DNA from: Paralvinella palmiformis
Taxonomy: Eukaryota > Annelida > Polychaeta > Terebellida > Alvinellidae
NCBI GenBank assembly: GCA_025642065.1
Contig: JAODUP010000041.1
Location: 662,501 to 726,500, forward strand
Direction: 5' to 3'
DNA length: 64,000 nucleotides
This document shows, piece by piece, positions 13,022 to 25,348 of the stretch. A model generated the notes under the pieces. The model did no database searches. It was given only the letters and a program-made list of their open reading frames with translations, and was not told the origin of the DNA. Each line of letters starts with the position of its first letter. The first letter of the stretch is position 1. The position numbers were made by a program, and so were the translations under genes.

Positions 13022-13150
13022 ACGGTTGATGAAATCTAGTTAATCTACTGTGTTATCACTGCTGATGAAATATCTGTGATCTACGATGATCACAGTAGAT
13101 GAAATGTCTGTGGTTTACGATCATGATCACAGTTGATGAAATATCTATAA
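13022..13150. repeat. Short tandem of a 35-38-bp unit, about four copies
   Basis: The word TGATGAAAT recurs near 13026, 13062, 13098 and 13134, with TGTGATCTACGATGATCACAG between copies. GATCATGATC-type palindromes occur within the units. Confidence 0.75.
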
Positions 13151-13223
13151 CTTAAGATGGTCCACGTAAAAAGCTTATAACTCAGTGAATTTGTTTTTTT
13201 ATAATATTTACCCCTTGGGGAAA

Positions 13224-13300
13224 TATTTATTTATTTATTTATTTACTTCTTTAGAGAGAGAGAGAGAGAGAGATAGAGAGACAGACAGACAGACAGGCAG
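13224..13300. repeat. (ATTT)n and (GA)n/(CAGA)n
   Basis: Five to six ATTT units, then GA repeats, then ACAG repeats. Confidence 0.95.
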
Positions 13301-15231
13301 GGAGTGAGTGTGTCTATTAGCATGTATACGTGCCCGTGTTATCGGCTATATTATCGGCTAAATTATACCTCCAGTTTAAAATCCAGTATGACATCATTAC
13401 TATTATTTATATACAGGTGAGTGTATTCCCGTCGTCTACAACTCAGATCATTAATTTGTCACCATTCATCCCCGAGATGAAGATAAATACTGTTCGATGT
13501 CTTGTCGAGCTTTTAAAAATTAAAATCAAATCTCACCCGCCTTCCATTTCTGTAATAAAACCCCCGCCGAATATCGACTTGAAATATCGGGGGCGGGGGG
13601 TGGAACATAAACTTTTTCACTAATTCTACTCCATCGCTGTCGTCGGCCAATTAAAATCTATTTTCACGCTTTGTGAAGTACTCGGTTTATTTTATTTTCA
13701 AACACTCGCCACTCCACTTCGATTATCAGCTCTTCAAAGAAGGCGCTGAATGAGTGCCAGTTGTAAATCATTTGACCTTTTACTCCTTTCGGTAAAGAGG
13801 GCGCCTTTTTTATCATTGGTCTATTTCAGAATGTGTCATTTATCATTAGTTCGTTGGTTGTAAAGTCTGTAGTAATGCAATCCATTCGTAAACAGTTTGT
13901 TCCGATAACGTATATTTAGCACATCATATTTCATCACCGACCACACGTTAGAAGTAAGCCAGCGGTACGACTACTTGGCACATCAAGAGTGCCAAACTGT
14001 CTTAACTGCTTCGAGGTATAAATAAAGTATATGAATTACCTAAAGGAGGCATTTTAGACTTGACCCGAGAGCAACCAGCCACCATTCTATATGTCGGGCA
14101 ATATAATTTAGTTTGATGGACAGATACACACCTTGTTCATCAAATACCGAAGCAATATATGAATAGGGTCTCCCGAGTTTCACAGATTTGTATATTGTTG
14201 TCTGTGCCCAAATCTTAATGTTCTCTTTGAAGTCAGTTTCAGTACTGTATTAGTGTCTGTTTCGTGTAATGGGAATATCTGTTTATTATTTTGACATGCG
14301 CTGCTTTTCACGTATGTAAAGAATAATCTTATCGCCGCAGAGTAATGTCCTTGTTCATGTATCTGTAGCGGATATTACATTTCTGTATACAAAAAAAAAA
14401 CAATATATAGAATGGATATTTCTCTGTTTGGGCTAATTGAGGGATCATGCCGTGGTTACTTCTCTGAATATCCAGTAATTTTACGGCCACTGACATCAAC
14501 ATAAACATACTCCAGCGGACACAATATCAGAGTATGTAGTTTATCTGATATAATGTTTACTGGAGTGAGAAAAGTGCCTCACTCTAAATAAACGTCAGCT
14601 TACATTTCACTGTTTTTAGCATTAAGTATGCCATCATCAGATCAGTTGCCTGCTTTATCTTAATCTGATCCAGATATCTTTCTGGAAACGTTTACCTAAC
14701 GCTAGCCGTTGAATGACATACCACTCTAAGACATTCTTTAACAGATAACAAACAGCCAAGCCATCGAATCTCAGCTTAATATTTTAGCATCTCAAAATAG
14801 ATTTCTTGCTTTTAAAGTAATTAAAATTGTCGTATACCGTATTTATTTTCGACGAAATGTTTATTCTGGTGTTCATGTATATAACGTGACTCACGACGGA
14901 CACAAACTGGAGATAGATAAGTACGAGCAGTTCTCGGCTGTCTTCTATCTATGATGAACAAGAGTGTCCCCGCTGTGTCTAGCATGTTTTTGCAGTCTGT
15001 GGGCCATGGCTTTGTTAATCTAAATATGTATATGTAACTTGCAAGATTGAAAATCACTCTTAGAAATGCGATTATTTTATAACATAACCGCACCGCCTTT
15101 GCATTTTAGATTGCACTCAATATAAAGGTAATGTCTCGTCTTTATGTTTGGGAATCGGATAAATATTAGAACACGGTAATTATACAGGTATTGTATTGAT
15201 AACTGTTAGAAGACAGTGCGACAAAAATACA

Positions 15232-15232
<1 letters not shown>
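13301..15232. other. Unique AT-rich non-coding DNA
   Basis: No gene recognised. A 97-codon plus-strand frame at 13330-13623 and a 90-codon minus-strand frame at 14821-15093 have no recognisable domain. A SINE-core-like word (TTTTACGGCCACTGACATCA) lies near 14480-14500, with no body around it. Confidence 0.4.

Positions 15233-15265
<33 letters not shown>
15233..15265. repeat. (AT)n microsatellite
   Basis: Uninterrupted TA repeat. Confidence 0.97.
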
Positions 15266-15267
<2 letters not shown>

Positions 15268-15491
15268 CGTTGTATAATCTCTTCATTCTATGTGTTTCCG
15301 CTGTGTTAGTGGCATATGACCTTGGCACCAAAAATAAATATATATTACTGTAAAGAGTAATGGCTTATCAGAGAAATTATTAAACCAACGATTAATTTAA
15401 TATTAACATTTATGTCGAATTTGTTCTTATCCAAACATGCTTGAACTACCTGCGCCTAGATAAGGACACACATACACACACAACAGGGAAA

Positions 15492-15528
15492 GATGGAGAG
15501 AGAGAGAGAGAGATAGGGAGAGAGAGAC
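15492..15528. repeat. (GA)n microsatellite
   Basis: GA repeat with one TAGG interruption. Confidence 0.95.
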
Positions 15529-15779
15529 CTCATTCGGCCTGCTTAAATAAATGTGGTATACTCGAAGTATTATTGCTACTATCTAAGTAATACAATACCA
15601 AGTGGCAATATGTGCCATATTATTATGGCAGAGGCCAAGTATTTTTGGCGAAGGTCAAAACTAGCGATATAAAATTACGAGAGTCGTTCTATGAACGTAC
15701 CAGAGGCTCGGAGAAATATCCAATGAGAATTTAGCTGAAAGGACAACGACTAAGTGACACCTAGCGGTGTAATTTATCG

Positions 15780-16290
15780 GAGCTTTATCCAAACTTGGCT
15801 AATCCCTTTCGGCCGGAGTCTGGACGGAGTCTGCTTCTAATTATATGAACATTAACTGGCACACATCATGTCAAACGCTTACGACCTCCACAAAGGGTCA
15901 TAGGTCATCCATTATCCCGGGATGGCCGGGCCTAAATCAGGATCCTTTGTGACAGGCCGCTGCCGGGCACGATATTTATTTCGGGTGTTAAGTACTTTCA
16001 AAGTGACGGCAACAATGGATGTTTAGGTAGCACATATTTCAGGGGAGGGGTCGCTTCCGGTTTGTTCTCAACAGCGGGATGCGTCCTCCCCACCTCCGAC
16101 CAAAGGTTTATGTCCGGTACGATTCGTTCCGGAAACCGGCATCAACGGTATCCAAGTGTAGACGTTCTTATTTCGGTCGCCGTTCGTTTTTATTACTGAC
16201 TCTACTACACGACGGTCAGAAGGGACCGTCCAGTCGGCCCCATCCAACATCCTGCATTCATGACCTGTCACGTGGTAATTACTAAACAAT
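15780..16290. promoter_or_regulatory. Candidate cis-regulatory block with a DR1 site
   Basis: A repeat-free, GC-balanced block in AT-rich surroundings. It contains GGGTCATAGGTCA at 15895-15907, two nuclear-receptor half-sites spaced by one base (DR1), with a GACCTC half-site-like word just upstream. DR1 elements are bound by HNF4, RXR and COUP-TF families. Short frames on both strands (about 70 codons) cancel out and show no motif. Function is inferred from composition and this one site only. Confidence 0.35.
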
Positions 16291-19200
16291 ACACAAACTG
16301 GGCATCAGGGAATTCAATTTACCACTTTAACTGCTCACAACGCTACATTTTAATGAAGGCACATTTGAAATGGTCGCCTCTGCCAATCTTAATTTAAAAT
16401 AATAACAATGATTGTTAGATGCGTTTAATCCCCCCTCCCCCGCCGCCATCATACTTTAATGATCACAAACAACCATACATCCGTGATTTATGAAATATTT
16501 CGATTGATTTCTGCCAATTCGAGAAAATATTGAATAATGAAAATGAAGATCCTAGTATGTCTGTGTGGTTCTGCTATGAAATAATATCCTATCATTGTAG
16601 TGAATCTAATTTGATAAATGTGCAGCCTTTTATCGTGAATTGCTTCAGATATAATCCAGTTGTCGTGTAATTAAGCTGACTTTTGACATCTAACAATTGT
16701 GACTTTAATTAGATATATCTGTATTAAATTGTCATCAAATATTAACCGTTTCATTTCTCCATTTTTTTTTCTTGCTTTACTCACCAATCACTTATTGGCT
16801 TTTCATTTGATGGCTTTTGTTTCCGGACTAGTATTAAAATGATTGATTGCAAATCATGCCTAATCTCATGGGATTGTGAATCATAGCAAATACTGCAGAA
16901 CGTGTCTGATTCCAGCAGGAAAATACATTTATTTTGTAAATTTCATAAAATATCTTTGTAAGCATTCATTTCAACCTTTTAATGATCGTAGAATCTCGTT
17001 GTTCCATTGTGTAATGGCTATATTTATAATGTATAGAGTACAGTATATTAAGTTTGTATACTCTGATATTTGGTAGAAATACTTCCCAGAAATATGGCCC
17101 ATGGTTTTAAATGCTAATTCTTGTGTTTTTTTTACATTTAGTGGTGCTCGTCTTGGTTTTAATCGTCATAAAATTAAATAACGATTTTATGAACAAAAGA
17201 TGTATTTTTATGTAACAAATTATATTTAACTTGGTATAACTTGAACCATTCATTCATCAAAGAACTAAACAATAATAATAATAATAATAATAATAATAAT
17301 CTTAAAAACGAAATAACACTCACTCCCTGCTAAACAATTAACCCAGCAATATTGGAGTGCATTGTTAGTTGCTTAAATATTAAAGTATTATGTATCTTTT
17401 GTCACTGAGCTAGGTGAGCTACTTTGGGGATGTTTTATAATTAAATAATGTTGATGTAAAGCACTTTAAGATGTTGTACTAATTTTACTTCGGTATGAAA
17501 TATACATTGTCCTGATGATGCATGGATGACAAAATTCCTGCTTGTGTAGCTAGTTGCCTAGGTTTTTCTTACCGGAGTTTGTAATTACCTGTATATGTAT
17601 TCGGATTCTAAAATAGGTTTTCGAGTATGTTTGTTCATCTGAATAAGCTTAGTTTTTGGTTAAAGCATTTACTGTTCTGTACTTATCTTTCACCAATGAA
17701 TGCCAAATATCAAGTTATAAATATACAGTTTGACTTTTAAAACATGTCAAATGTAATTCTTCCAATGACTAATAATCAGACAATAATGTGAATTTTTATA
17801 TCAAGTCCAACTTCCTTTCTTTGAGCTTTACTCTTCTGATCTAGATCAGTAGAAAGAAATCTCGATTGATCCAAACTGCCTTCATTCCTTTTAAGGGCTT
17901 TGAATGATAGCATTATTGCTGCTTTATCAGGCAAACTTCCAAAACAAACTGTCTCTTTGTTTATGTAAATCTAAATAAACTAACCATTGTCCTGAATGTT
18001 TTATCTCTATCCAATCTCGGTAGCCGCTGAGACAGTGCTGTTTCCTGATTACACTGTATGCACTGTATACCGACCATGATTGCTAGGAGATTGTCTTCTC
18101 CCGGCTGGCAATCCAGATTTTTGGAGTAAAGACCGTGTGCTTCATGATTTAGACGGTTTTTGTCGGGTTTGGGGAAAGACGTCGAACACCATTCCTTACT
18201 TCCTCCCGTAAATAGTGGGAAATAAGTGGTTTGCCTGCCTTTAGGCTATTTAGAGACATTCTTGCTTGTTGAGGAACAAAATGAAACTCTGTTGGAGTTG
18301 AGTTATATCGAGATGTTAAATAATTGGTATAGAGATTCTAGAATTCTCCTCATCTCACATAGGATTTATTAGTAAGAGATCGAACGGCTTCGTTTCAATA
18401 TAAACTGCCTGTCTCAATGCAGAAAGGCAGTCGGCAACCCTCTGTTTTAAGGGAATCATATGTGTCTATTGATTATACTTCATAAATGTGAACAAACTCG
18501 GATAACATTGCCCGGATCTCATATCTCTCAAAGGTCGGGATTTCAAAGTGTGACACTATGATGATCATCAGCATAAACTGATCTTTGCCGATTCACTCTA
18601 ACAACAAATTAGAATATTCATAAAATCAGATGAGGACGGTAACATATCGATTCACAAACTTCGAGACAATAATCTTGTCCTACCTTTCACGGGTAAAGCA
18701 GCCAGAGGAACAATCATGACTACTGTCGCATTTTGGTGCTTCACATCATCATGCATTGTGTTTTAATGCTTTACATTCACTTGCCTTTGCTCTATTTGGC
18801 TCTATGTCCTTTTATATGAATGAAATATTTAATTAATTTGTAGAGAGTAGATTTCAATTAAAATCTAATTTAAATATCCATATGGCTAAAGAGAACAACA
18901 GAAATTGGTGAATATTATAATTTTCCTTCATTTATCATTTGGTTAACAGTAGTTTTGCCGTCTTCTTTCTGTCAAATCCTTTGGGAACATATTACATGAT
19001 CTGGTCTCTGCGATTTGCCATGCTTCATCAGTGGAGCATCTCGTCTTTCCTTTTATGTCACACGGTCTCTGTATTACTCTTACGGGATTTCTATTCATTT
19101 TATTGATCAATTCCTTCACATCTATTAACACTCTTTACACTAATTTAAAGAACACAAAAAGTCGAACCTCCCCTTTGCTTCATTAACATTGAACATGGAA

Positions 19201-19592
19201 CTAAATATATGCTGTACATTATAATAATGAGGGAAAAATATAGACAAAGCACTTGGTACTTTTGTTGCGATCTTGTTTATTTTTGTTTTGTTCTTTCTCA
19301 GAGATAATCTTCTACAGACCGATGTTCGTATTCTTTTCTCCGCAGAAATTCAACTTTACAGCGCATTCATTTGCGATGATCTTGCTTTTGATTATTTCTG
19401 AGGTGCATTCATTGCTCAGGCACTAATAGTAAATACTGGACGGAGGTAGAAGTACTTGATCCTAGCCCCTGGCCAACAAACAAGCACTAGCTTTTAATAA
19501 ACTGAGCATACAGTCGCTAATAATTGCTAGCGCATGGACATATACTAGAAGCTAACATATGATAAACACGCCCATAAACTGACGTAAGATAG
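16291..19592. other. Long AT-rich unique stretch with no gene
   Basis: Only an (AAT)n tract at 17270-17300 and scattered homopolymers. Open frames are 60-70 codons or less and unremarkable. Confidence 0.45.
17270..17300. repeat. (AAT)n microsatellite
   Basis: About ten ATA units. Confidence 0.96.
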
Positions 19593-19776
19593 GATGATGA
19601 TTGATGTTTTACGGCCACTTTTGTGCACATGGTAGACTATATGGGCCGAGCGACATCCAAAGGTAACGAAGCGAAGTCAAGGATGGAACACCCATCAGAT
19701 TTCCCCCGCTGAGATTCGAACTCAGGTGAGACTGGCCTGTGATCCAACGCCCTACCAGTTAGTCCACGGAGGCGCT
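19593..19776 (-). repeat. tRNA-derived SINE, near full-length minus-strand copy
   Basis: Minus-strand order: GCGCCTCCGTGGACTAACTG (tRNA-like 5' end with the A-box), GAGTTCGAATCTC (B-box, complement of 19711-19725), body, core ..GTCGCTCGGCCCATATAG.., and 3' end GTGGCCGTAAAACATCAATC followed by ATCATC. The (ATC)n tail also appears at 28258. This is the best copy in the window for defining the family. Confidence 0.85.
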
Positions 19777-20400
19777 TTAATGCTAATTGCTAACATTGAT
19801 GCTAATTATAGTAGCTAAAACAGTGTCTGGAGCCAGCAGAATCTAACACTGTGTACACAAGTACTAACACCACAAAGTGTCTAACGTGTTTCACATTGAT
19901 TGTCAAAGACAAACAACACTTGCCAGCTTCCCGTTCTCTCTCCGGATCAGTATTCAGCAATGACAAATGATAACGCACAGGCGCACAAAAGACAAAATGG
20001 GATGGCACGTTATCTGTGGGACGCTTAACAAACAACATCAATCAAAAGATAATTGTCTTTTTTTAAATAAATTCAGTGAGGTAATCGGTTGTATTTTTCA
20101 AATAAACAAGACACACCTTGCCCAACACAAAATTCTCTACCCGGCATTTCAATAATGGGCTGATAACGGGATTTTGTATCGAAAGAGAGGGGATGAGTGG
20201 AGAGAGGGTGGCATGAGCTTCTAAGTGAGATCGTTTTATCAATCTAGTATACACATACTGCGCTGCTTGTAGATGGCGATTTTTAAACCTTACTTCAATC
20301 ATGGGCCATTCATTCTGGACTTCGATAAATGATTTTGGTCAGCCCATTGCGTCATCCTAGTGAAGACCTATCAATGATGATGAAGTAAGTGATACATTTG
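19777..20400. other. Unique non-coding DNA
   Basis: No gene recognised. Short frames only. Confidence 0.35.
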
Positions 20401-21850
20401 GAACATTGTTCATTCTCAGCGTCAACTTGTTTTGACGCCGCTGCGTCGTCGTGTCCCAGCGCTGCTGATGCCACGATCTTGTACTGCACCTTTACTTGGC
20501 AGTAGCCTATCAGCGGAATTGGCTTTTCATGACCTTGATTCATCGATTCCATCCATATCGAAGTCCGGTGACACGCCTCTGTCACGGACAGACATAACAA
20601 TTACTCTCATCCTGGAAAAGAATTCGAGTATTTATCTGATGGAAAATGGCTCATAAGCTGGCCAGATGGGTCATGAACGAGACAATAACCTGCCTGATCT
20701 AAACACCATCATCCACTTGAGTGCTTCCTCTATAAGGATGATGATATTTATGTCAATGGAAGGGACCGGTCACTGTCTACTATACGTCCTTGTGCCGAAC
20801 ATCTGTCTTCCACATCTGGATCGACAGATCCAGGGGACTTCGTGAGGGATGACATCACGGATATTACGCGAGGTAGTCTTTTATTGGTGACTGGCCGATA
20901 ACCTCATGATTTATGTCAGCCGAGAACAAATGATATGTCAATTATATCCTTTTCCAATGATTCATCTGTCAAGTTAAATTGTATCTGAAAGACAGAGCTG
21001 TGCTTCATTGTAGGAATAGAGTCAACACTTATCTGAAAATCGGGACAACATTTAAACCCAATTTCAAGCAAAACAATAACAAAGCTGAAAAAAACAGACT
21101 AGAAAAAACAGTCCTGTCAGTTAAATTAATATAGTAAATGAGGCAAAAACCAGCGGTCTTTCGTAAGAGTTTTGTTGCATTAAATCTTAGAAAGAGGCAG
21201 TTACGTGTTCGCGTTATTTCTTCTTCGAGTGAAGTCTTCAATCCACAGCCGCAACCACTCCAACCCCTGGATGTGCGGCATGACGATTTTGCAATGCACG
21301 CCATAGGTTGATAACCCATGGCTGAAATAATCAGCATTACTGGAGGCAAGGCCCTCCAGAAGGACCTCAGAGTTTAAAGAATGGGTAATGCTCCGGCCAG
21401 TGGTAGCTGCCGCCATCAAATGAAAATTGCTTTATTCCTCTTCTGCACATGACGTGCATTATCCGTGTAATGACGTCCCGTATGTATGGTGGCCAGACTG
21501 GAGTGCGGAGAGGACTGCACCGGACCAAGAGCCCGGTGTCTCCATCTGGTGTTATGTATTGGCAATGAGGTCAGAGGGCTAACTCGCAGCTCTTTCATCT
21601 TGTCATAATAACGGCTAAGTGACGCCGTATGAAGCTTGTAGCTGGTGAAGATAATGAAAGCCCAGATTTGAACATTGTCCTGACTGGCATGCCAAATTCG
21701 GGCGGAGGAAGCCAAATTAGCTCGGTGCCAGTACTGCAGGTTGTGGCTGTGACAGTAATTAGAATGTCACCCGGTCTGATTGCTACTCGCTTAGAATGTG
21801 GGTCCATGTCTTATTATGTGCTGTTGGCTTTGTAATTAAAGAAAGTCAAA
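20401..21850. promoter_or_regulatory. Candidate conserved non-coding or enhancer-like block
   Basis: About 1.4 kb without microsatellites, with balanced composition and many short overlapping frames on both strands but no domain. It contains homeodomain-type cores (TAATTAG at 21756-21762, TAATTAAA at 21833-21840). This texture is typical of deeply conserved enhancers. The assignment is inference without a comparison. Confidence 0.25.
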
Positions 21851-22026
21851 CCGTCAGACTATCTCGTTTGTATCAAAGTTTTGTTTCTTATCTGGGTCTA
21901 AATTCATGGGATGTAAAAACATTGGTTTTGTGTGGGGGGGGTTAATTCTTCAAGACAAGATCATATACCGGTGGCTTTAATGTCGTAATTACATTTTGTT
22001 ATTACCACCAGATAGGCAGAAAAAGA

Positions 22027-22032
<6 letters not shown>

Positions 22033-22114
<82 letters not shown>
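22033..22114. repeat. (AT)n-(GA)n compound microsatellite
   Basis: An AT tract of about 40 bases passes through GAGACG into a GA tract of about 34 bases. Confidence 0.96.
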
Positions 22115-22116
<2 letters not shown>

Positions 22117-22140
22117 AGTTAGATGATCAAGATTGTATTC

Positions 22141-22222
22141 AAAATAATAATAATAATAATAATATATGTTTATTAAATAAAGCGCCCTTACTAGCAAGAG
22201 TCATTCAAAGGCACTGTACTTT
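22141..22222. repeat. Dispersed repeat with (AAT)n head, copy 1
   Basis: An (AAT)n run is followed by a TTTATTAAATAAAGCGCCC word, then TTACTAGCA..CATTCAAAGGC..GTAC. The same arrangement is at 46769. Together they show a dispersed repeat family with a simple-repeat end, probably a truncated retroposon. Confidence 0.75.
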
Positions 22223-22293
22223 TATATTATATTGTTTATTTATATTCTCTATCTATATAATGAATGCCGTAAAAGTGCCTATAAGACAACATT

Positions 22294-22322
22294 TACACAC
22301 ACATATATACACACACACATAT

Positions 22323-22359
<37 letters not shown>
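22294..22359. repeat. (CA)n/(AT)n microsatellite
   Basis: Alternating short CA and TA runs ending in a 30-base AT tract. Confidence 0.95.
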
Positions 22360-22360
<1 letters not shown>

Positions 22361-22956
22361 CTGCATACAATTACTGACAACACTGAGTTCTTGTACTCAA
22401 AAGAAAGGGTCAGTTTCACAAGCTGATACTCCATCAAAACAGTAATGTCTCCAAGAATGGACTAGCCCCTGTCACAAGCTTATTATTGCTATTTACAGAA
22501 CGTGCTGTAAACATCGTGATCAATTTGTTCTCACTGAGTAAAATATCAGCAATAATTTTACCATTTCGAGCCATCAATATCACTTATTTTTCTACCAACC
22601 GTTCTCACATTGTCCAGCTCGTTTAAGACGGAGTCTGACAACCGCAGAAATGGCTGAATCATCTCCGTTGAACTGTTTACAGGAACGCACAAAGATGGCG
22701 CTACAGATCAGTAACACCGTGGTATTGGGGTCAGTTTTTATGAGATCACTTGTCTCAAGGGAAGTGATTGGATGGAAAGTAGAAAAACTTATCCAAACAA
22801 GATCAAGCTGACAGATCAGTTAAGGCTTGGCGTTTCTCTTATATTATGATTTTTATTTTATTTTCCATGTTCAGGCAGCTGTCTAGATTGGAATAAATGA
22901 ATGCCACGTCCTCTGCTTGAATATGTGCATTTTTTATGTTTTCGTGCTCATATGAT

Positions 22957-22960
<4 letters not shown>
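22360..22960. other. Unique non-coding DNA
   Basis: No gene recognised. Confidence 0.35.

Positions 22961-22999
<39 letters not shown>
22961..22999. repeat. (AT)n microsatellite
   Basis: Uninterrupted AT tract. Confidence 0.97.
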
Positions 23000-23000
<1 letters not shown>

Positions 23001-23190
23001 ACTTGTATGGTGAAACTGGAACCATATGACACGGTATAATTCCAGGTTCTTGTATTCAATCATGACGTTAACTATTTCTTTGAAATATTGTATCAGACAA
23101 TGAAAGGCTTCAAGTTGATTATCTAATATTCTAAGGTGTATTCTAGTCATTAGTTCTAAGTATGAAAAGCGCTGAGACTAAAAACAACTC

Positions 23191-23196
23191 GGTGTG

Positions 23197-23227
<31 letters not shown>

Positions 23228-23238
23228 TGTGTGTGTGT
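23191..23238. repeat. (GT)n microsatellite
   Basis: Two GT runs joined by GG. Confidence 0.97.
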
Positions 23239-23705
23239 CATGCAACATCTAGAGAAATGTGTACATTTAAATTACTGGATCTATTTATTAACCTATATCA
23301 CATGATCAGATTCAGCATTTCTGACCATCTGGTTGCTAGGAAAATCACCTTAATGTTATATAGTGAACGACACTTGACTCGGTGTATAAACAGTATCAAA
23401 TCATGCCATACGTCATCCAGCTTGAAGTGAGCAATTCATGCTGCCATAAAAAAGTGAACACGATAGAAGTAACTTAATTCATAAGATAAATATATGCCTG
23501 ATACTCTGAAGCCTTTCTCCAGCATGATCTTATCATTCTAATAATGATGTATCACGATATCTATAACACCATCATGTCATGTGATCATGAACTTCACATG
23601 TCTTATGTATTATTAAATACATTTCACTTGTTTATGTAAATGGCACTTATGTGGTATATATTATTTAAGCACTGTTAGGCTGGCAATCAAGCATCAGGTC
23701 TCAGA

Positions 23706-23707
<2 letters not shown>

Positions 23708-23749
<42 letters not shown>
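23708..23749. repeat. (AT)n microsatellite
   Basis: Uninterrupted AT tract. Confidence 0.97.
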
Positions 23750-23751
<2 letters not shown>

Positions 23752-23934
23752 TTGGAGAATAGGTGTTGTTGTTCCACTAAGAAGGTTACTGCAGTTTATT
23801 TATACATAAGAGCAGAAGGTTATACCCGAGAGATCAGGTCACAAGACATCATTTATTCACAATGAAAAAAAGGCTCTACATCACATTGAATTACTGGATA
23901 CATACCAACAATCAACAATCAGTATATTATATGC

Positions 23935-24237
23935 GGGGTACGGAAATAAGGGCACTGGAAAAATATTATTGCTTACTGGCATTTATTTATTGGTAGTAGG
24001 TGAAGTCCTGCTTGCAAAAACAATTAATAATTACACATCTGAAGGAGTGGCTTCCCACATCCTTGGATTAACTGCCAGACATAACTCCCTTGGTGTTTGA
24101 TCATGATAACATAGTCAATTATAGGCATCTTCTTTGAAAAACTGAGCAAGCTTTTTAAGCAACAATACAGGTGCCTTTTATCCGGTGCCATTTTTTCTGT
24201 TGCCATTTTTTCTAGTGTCACTATTTCCTACACCCAT
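23935..24237. mobile_element. Possible 0.3-kb MITE with imperfect terminal inverted repeats
   Basis: The left end GGTACGGAAATAAGGGCACT..GGAAAAAT (about 23937-23964) pairs imperfectly with the right end, whose complement reads GGGTGTAGGAAATAGTGACA followed by CTAGAAAAAAT (about 24206-24236). About three quarters of positions agree by eye. No transposase is encoded. A minus-strand frame of 65 codons inside it is not recognised. Confidence 0.5.
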
Positions 24238-24379
24238 TATATATACAGGATATATAAGTGCAGAGTTTTCCCAGTTGAAGATCGTGAATAGATGGGCGAC
24301 AGAAATACAATTTTAGAACAGTTTATTATCTAGAGTTTGTTAATTGAAATACAATTAGATAGCTATTTGTCCTTTAGGT

Positions 24380-24660
24380 TATTGTTTGGGCTTTAGGCTA
24401 AGATTATAATTAGGATTGGGATGGGGTGAAGATGCTACAGCTAGAACAATGGCTAATATCATAATCCAGGTAAATTATTTGGCTAAAATTAGGCCTATAA
24501 TGTGAGGGTTAGGAAGAGGGTTAGGTTTGATAATAATATGAGGGTTAAAGTTTAGATTAAATGTAAGATTATGGTTTGGATTAAGAATGTTCATAGTTTT
24601 GTAAGAAAAAAAGATTAAAATTATGGTTATAATGGTGGTTAAGACATGGATGTGATTATG
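24380..24660. repeat. Degenerate GGTTAGG/GATTATGG-rich minisatellite
   Basis: GTTAGG, GGGTTAG, TAGGATT and GATTATGG words recur at irregular spacing (for example GAGGGTTAGGAAGAGGGTTA near 24504). It resembles diverged TTAGGG-like sequence but has no regular array. Confidence 0.45.
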
Positions 24661-24765
24661 GATGTGACATGAATGTGATTATCCTGTAAATACTGCTGTC
24701 ATCAGATATTCTGCCTACTTCTGACTCAGGTACTATAATGAAATTTTCTACATTATCATTAAGAT

Positions 24766-24769
<4 letters not shown>

Positions 24770-24823
<54 letters not shown>

Positions 24824-24978
24824 TGATGAAACTTTCCCCGATTTATCCGAAAATCCGGATTTTTGCTCGACAGAAATGTTCCGGGATTTCCCGTAGAAAG
24901 TAGTAAGGCACCCCCTCCCCCAGTCATGCCACTGATTTAAAAAATTCAGGATTTTTTGAAAATTCTGAGTTTCATCAT

Positions 24979-25029
<51 letters not shown>
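24770..25029. mobile_element. Foldback element inside a split (AT)n tract
   Basis: Two AT tracts of about 50 bases (24770-24820 and 24981-25029) flank a 160-bp core. The core ends are inverted: CACTGATGAAACT at 24821 against CAATGATGAAACTC as the complement of 24967-24980. The pairing continues imperfectly for about 45 bp through AAAATCC..ATTTTT. This looks like a MITE inserted into, or carrying, an AT microsatellite. Confidence 0.65.
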
Positions 25030-25031
<2 letters not shown>

Positions 25032-25307
25032 GACCCGTATGATTCTTGTAATTGAAAAGGAGGGTTTTTTACCATTTACTGACAGCAAATAATTACAGTT
25101 TCTTTTGATTGACAGGCAATCCTGGAATCATCAGAGCATCTTCTTGCATTTATTACACAATATGTTTCCAATTATGTCAAAAATAACCTGGCTTGAACTA
25201 GTTCAAAGGTACACAACGCTTCTTTTTGAAAAGTGATACAGAAATTAGCTTTTATGAAAGGGATGGTAACCTAAGCTGTTTTTATAAACAATAAGAAAGC
25301 CCCCTCT

Positions 25308-25309
<2 letters not shown>

Positions 25310-25346
<37 letters not shown>
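25310..25346. repeat. (CT)n(GT)n microsatellite
   Basis: A short CT run followed by about 17 GT units. Confidence 0.96.

Positions 25347-25348
<2 letters not shown>

Noticed and set aside
19593..19776. Functional tRNA gene
   Set aside because: A and B boxes are present, but the sequence continues into a SINE body and recurs with the same body elsewhere. No intact acceptor-stem pairing was seen.
24380..24660. Interstitial telomere array
   Set aside because: GGTTAGG-type words occur but without a regular hexamer period.
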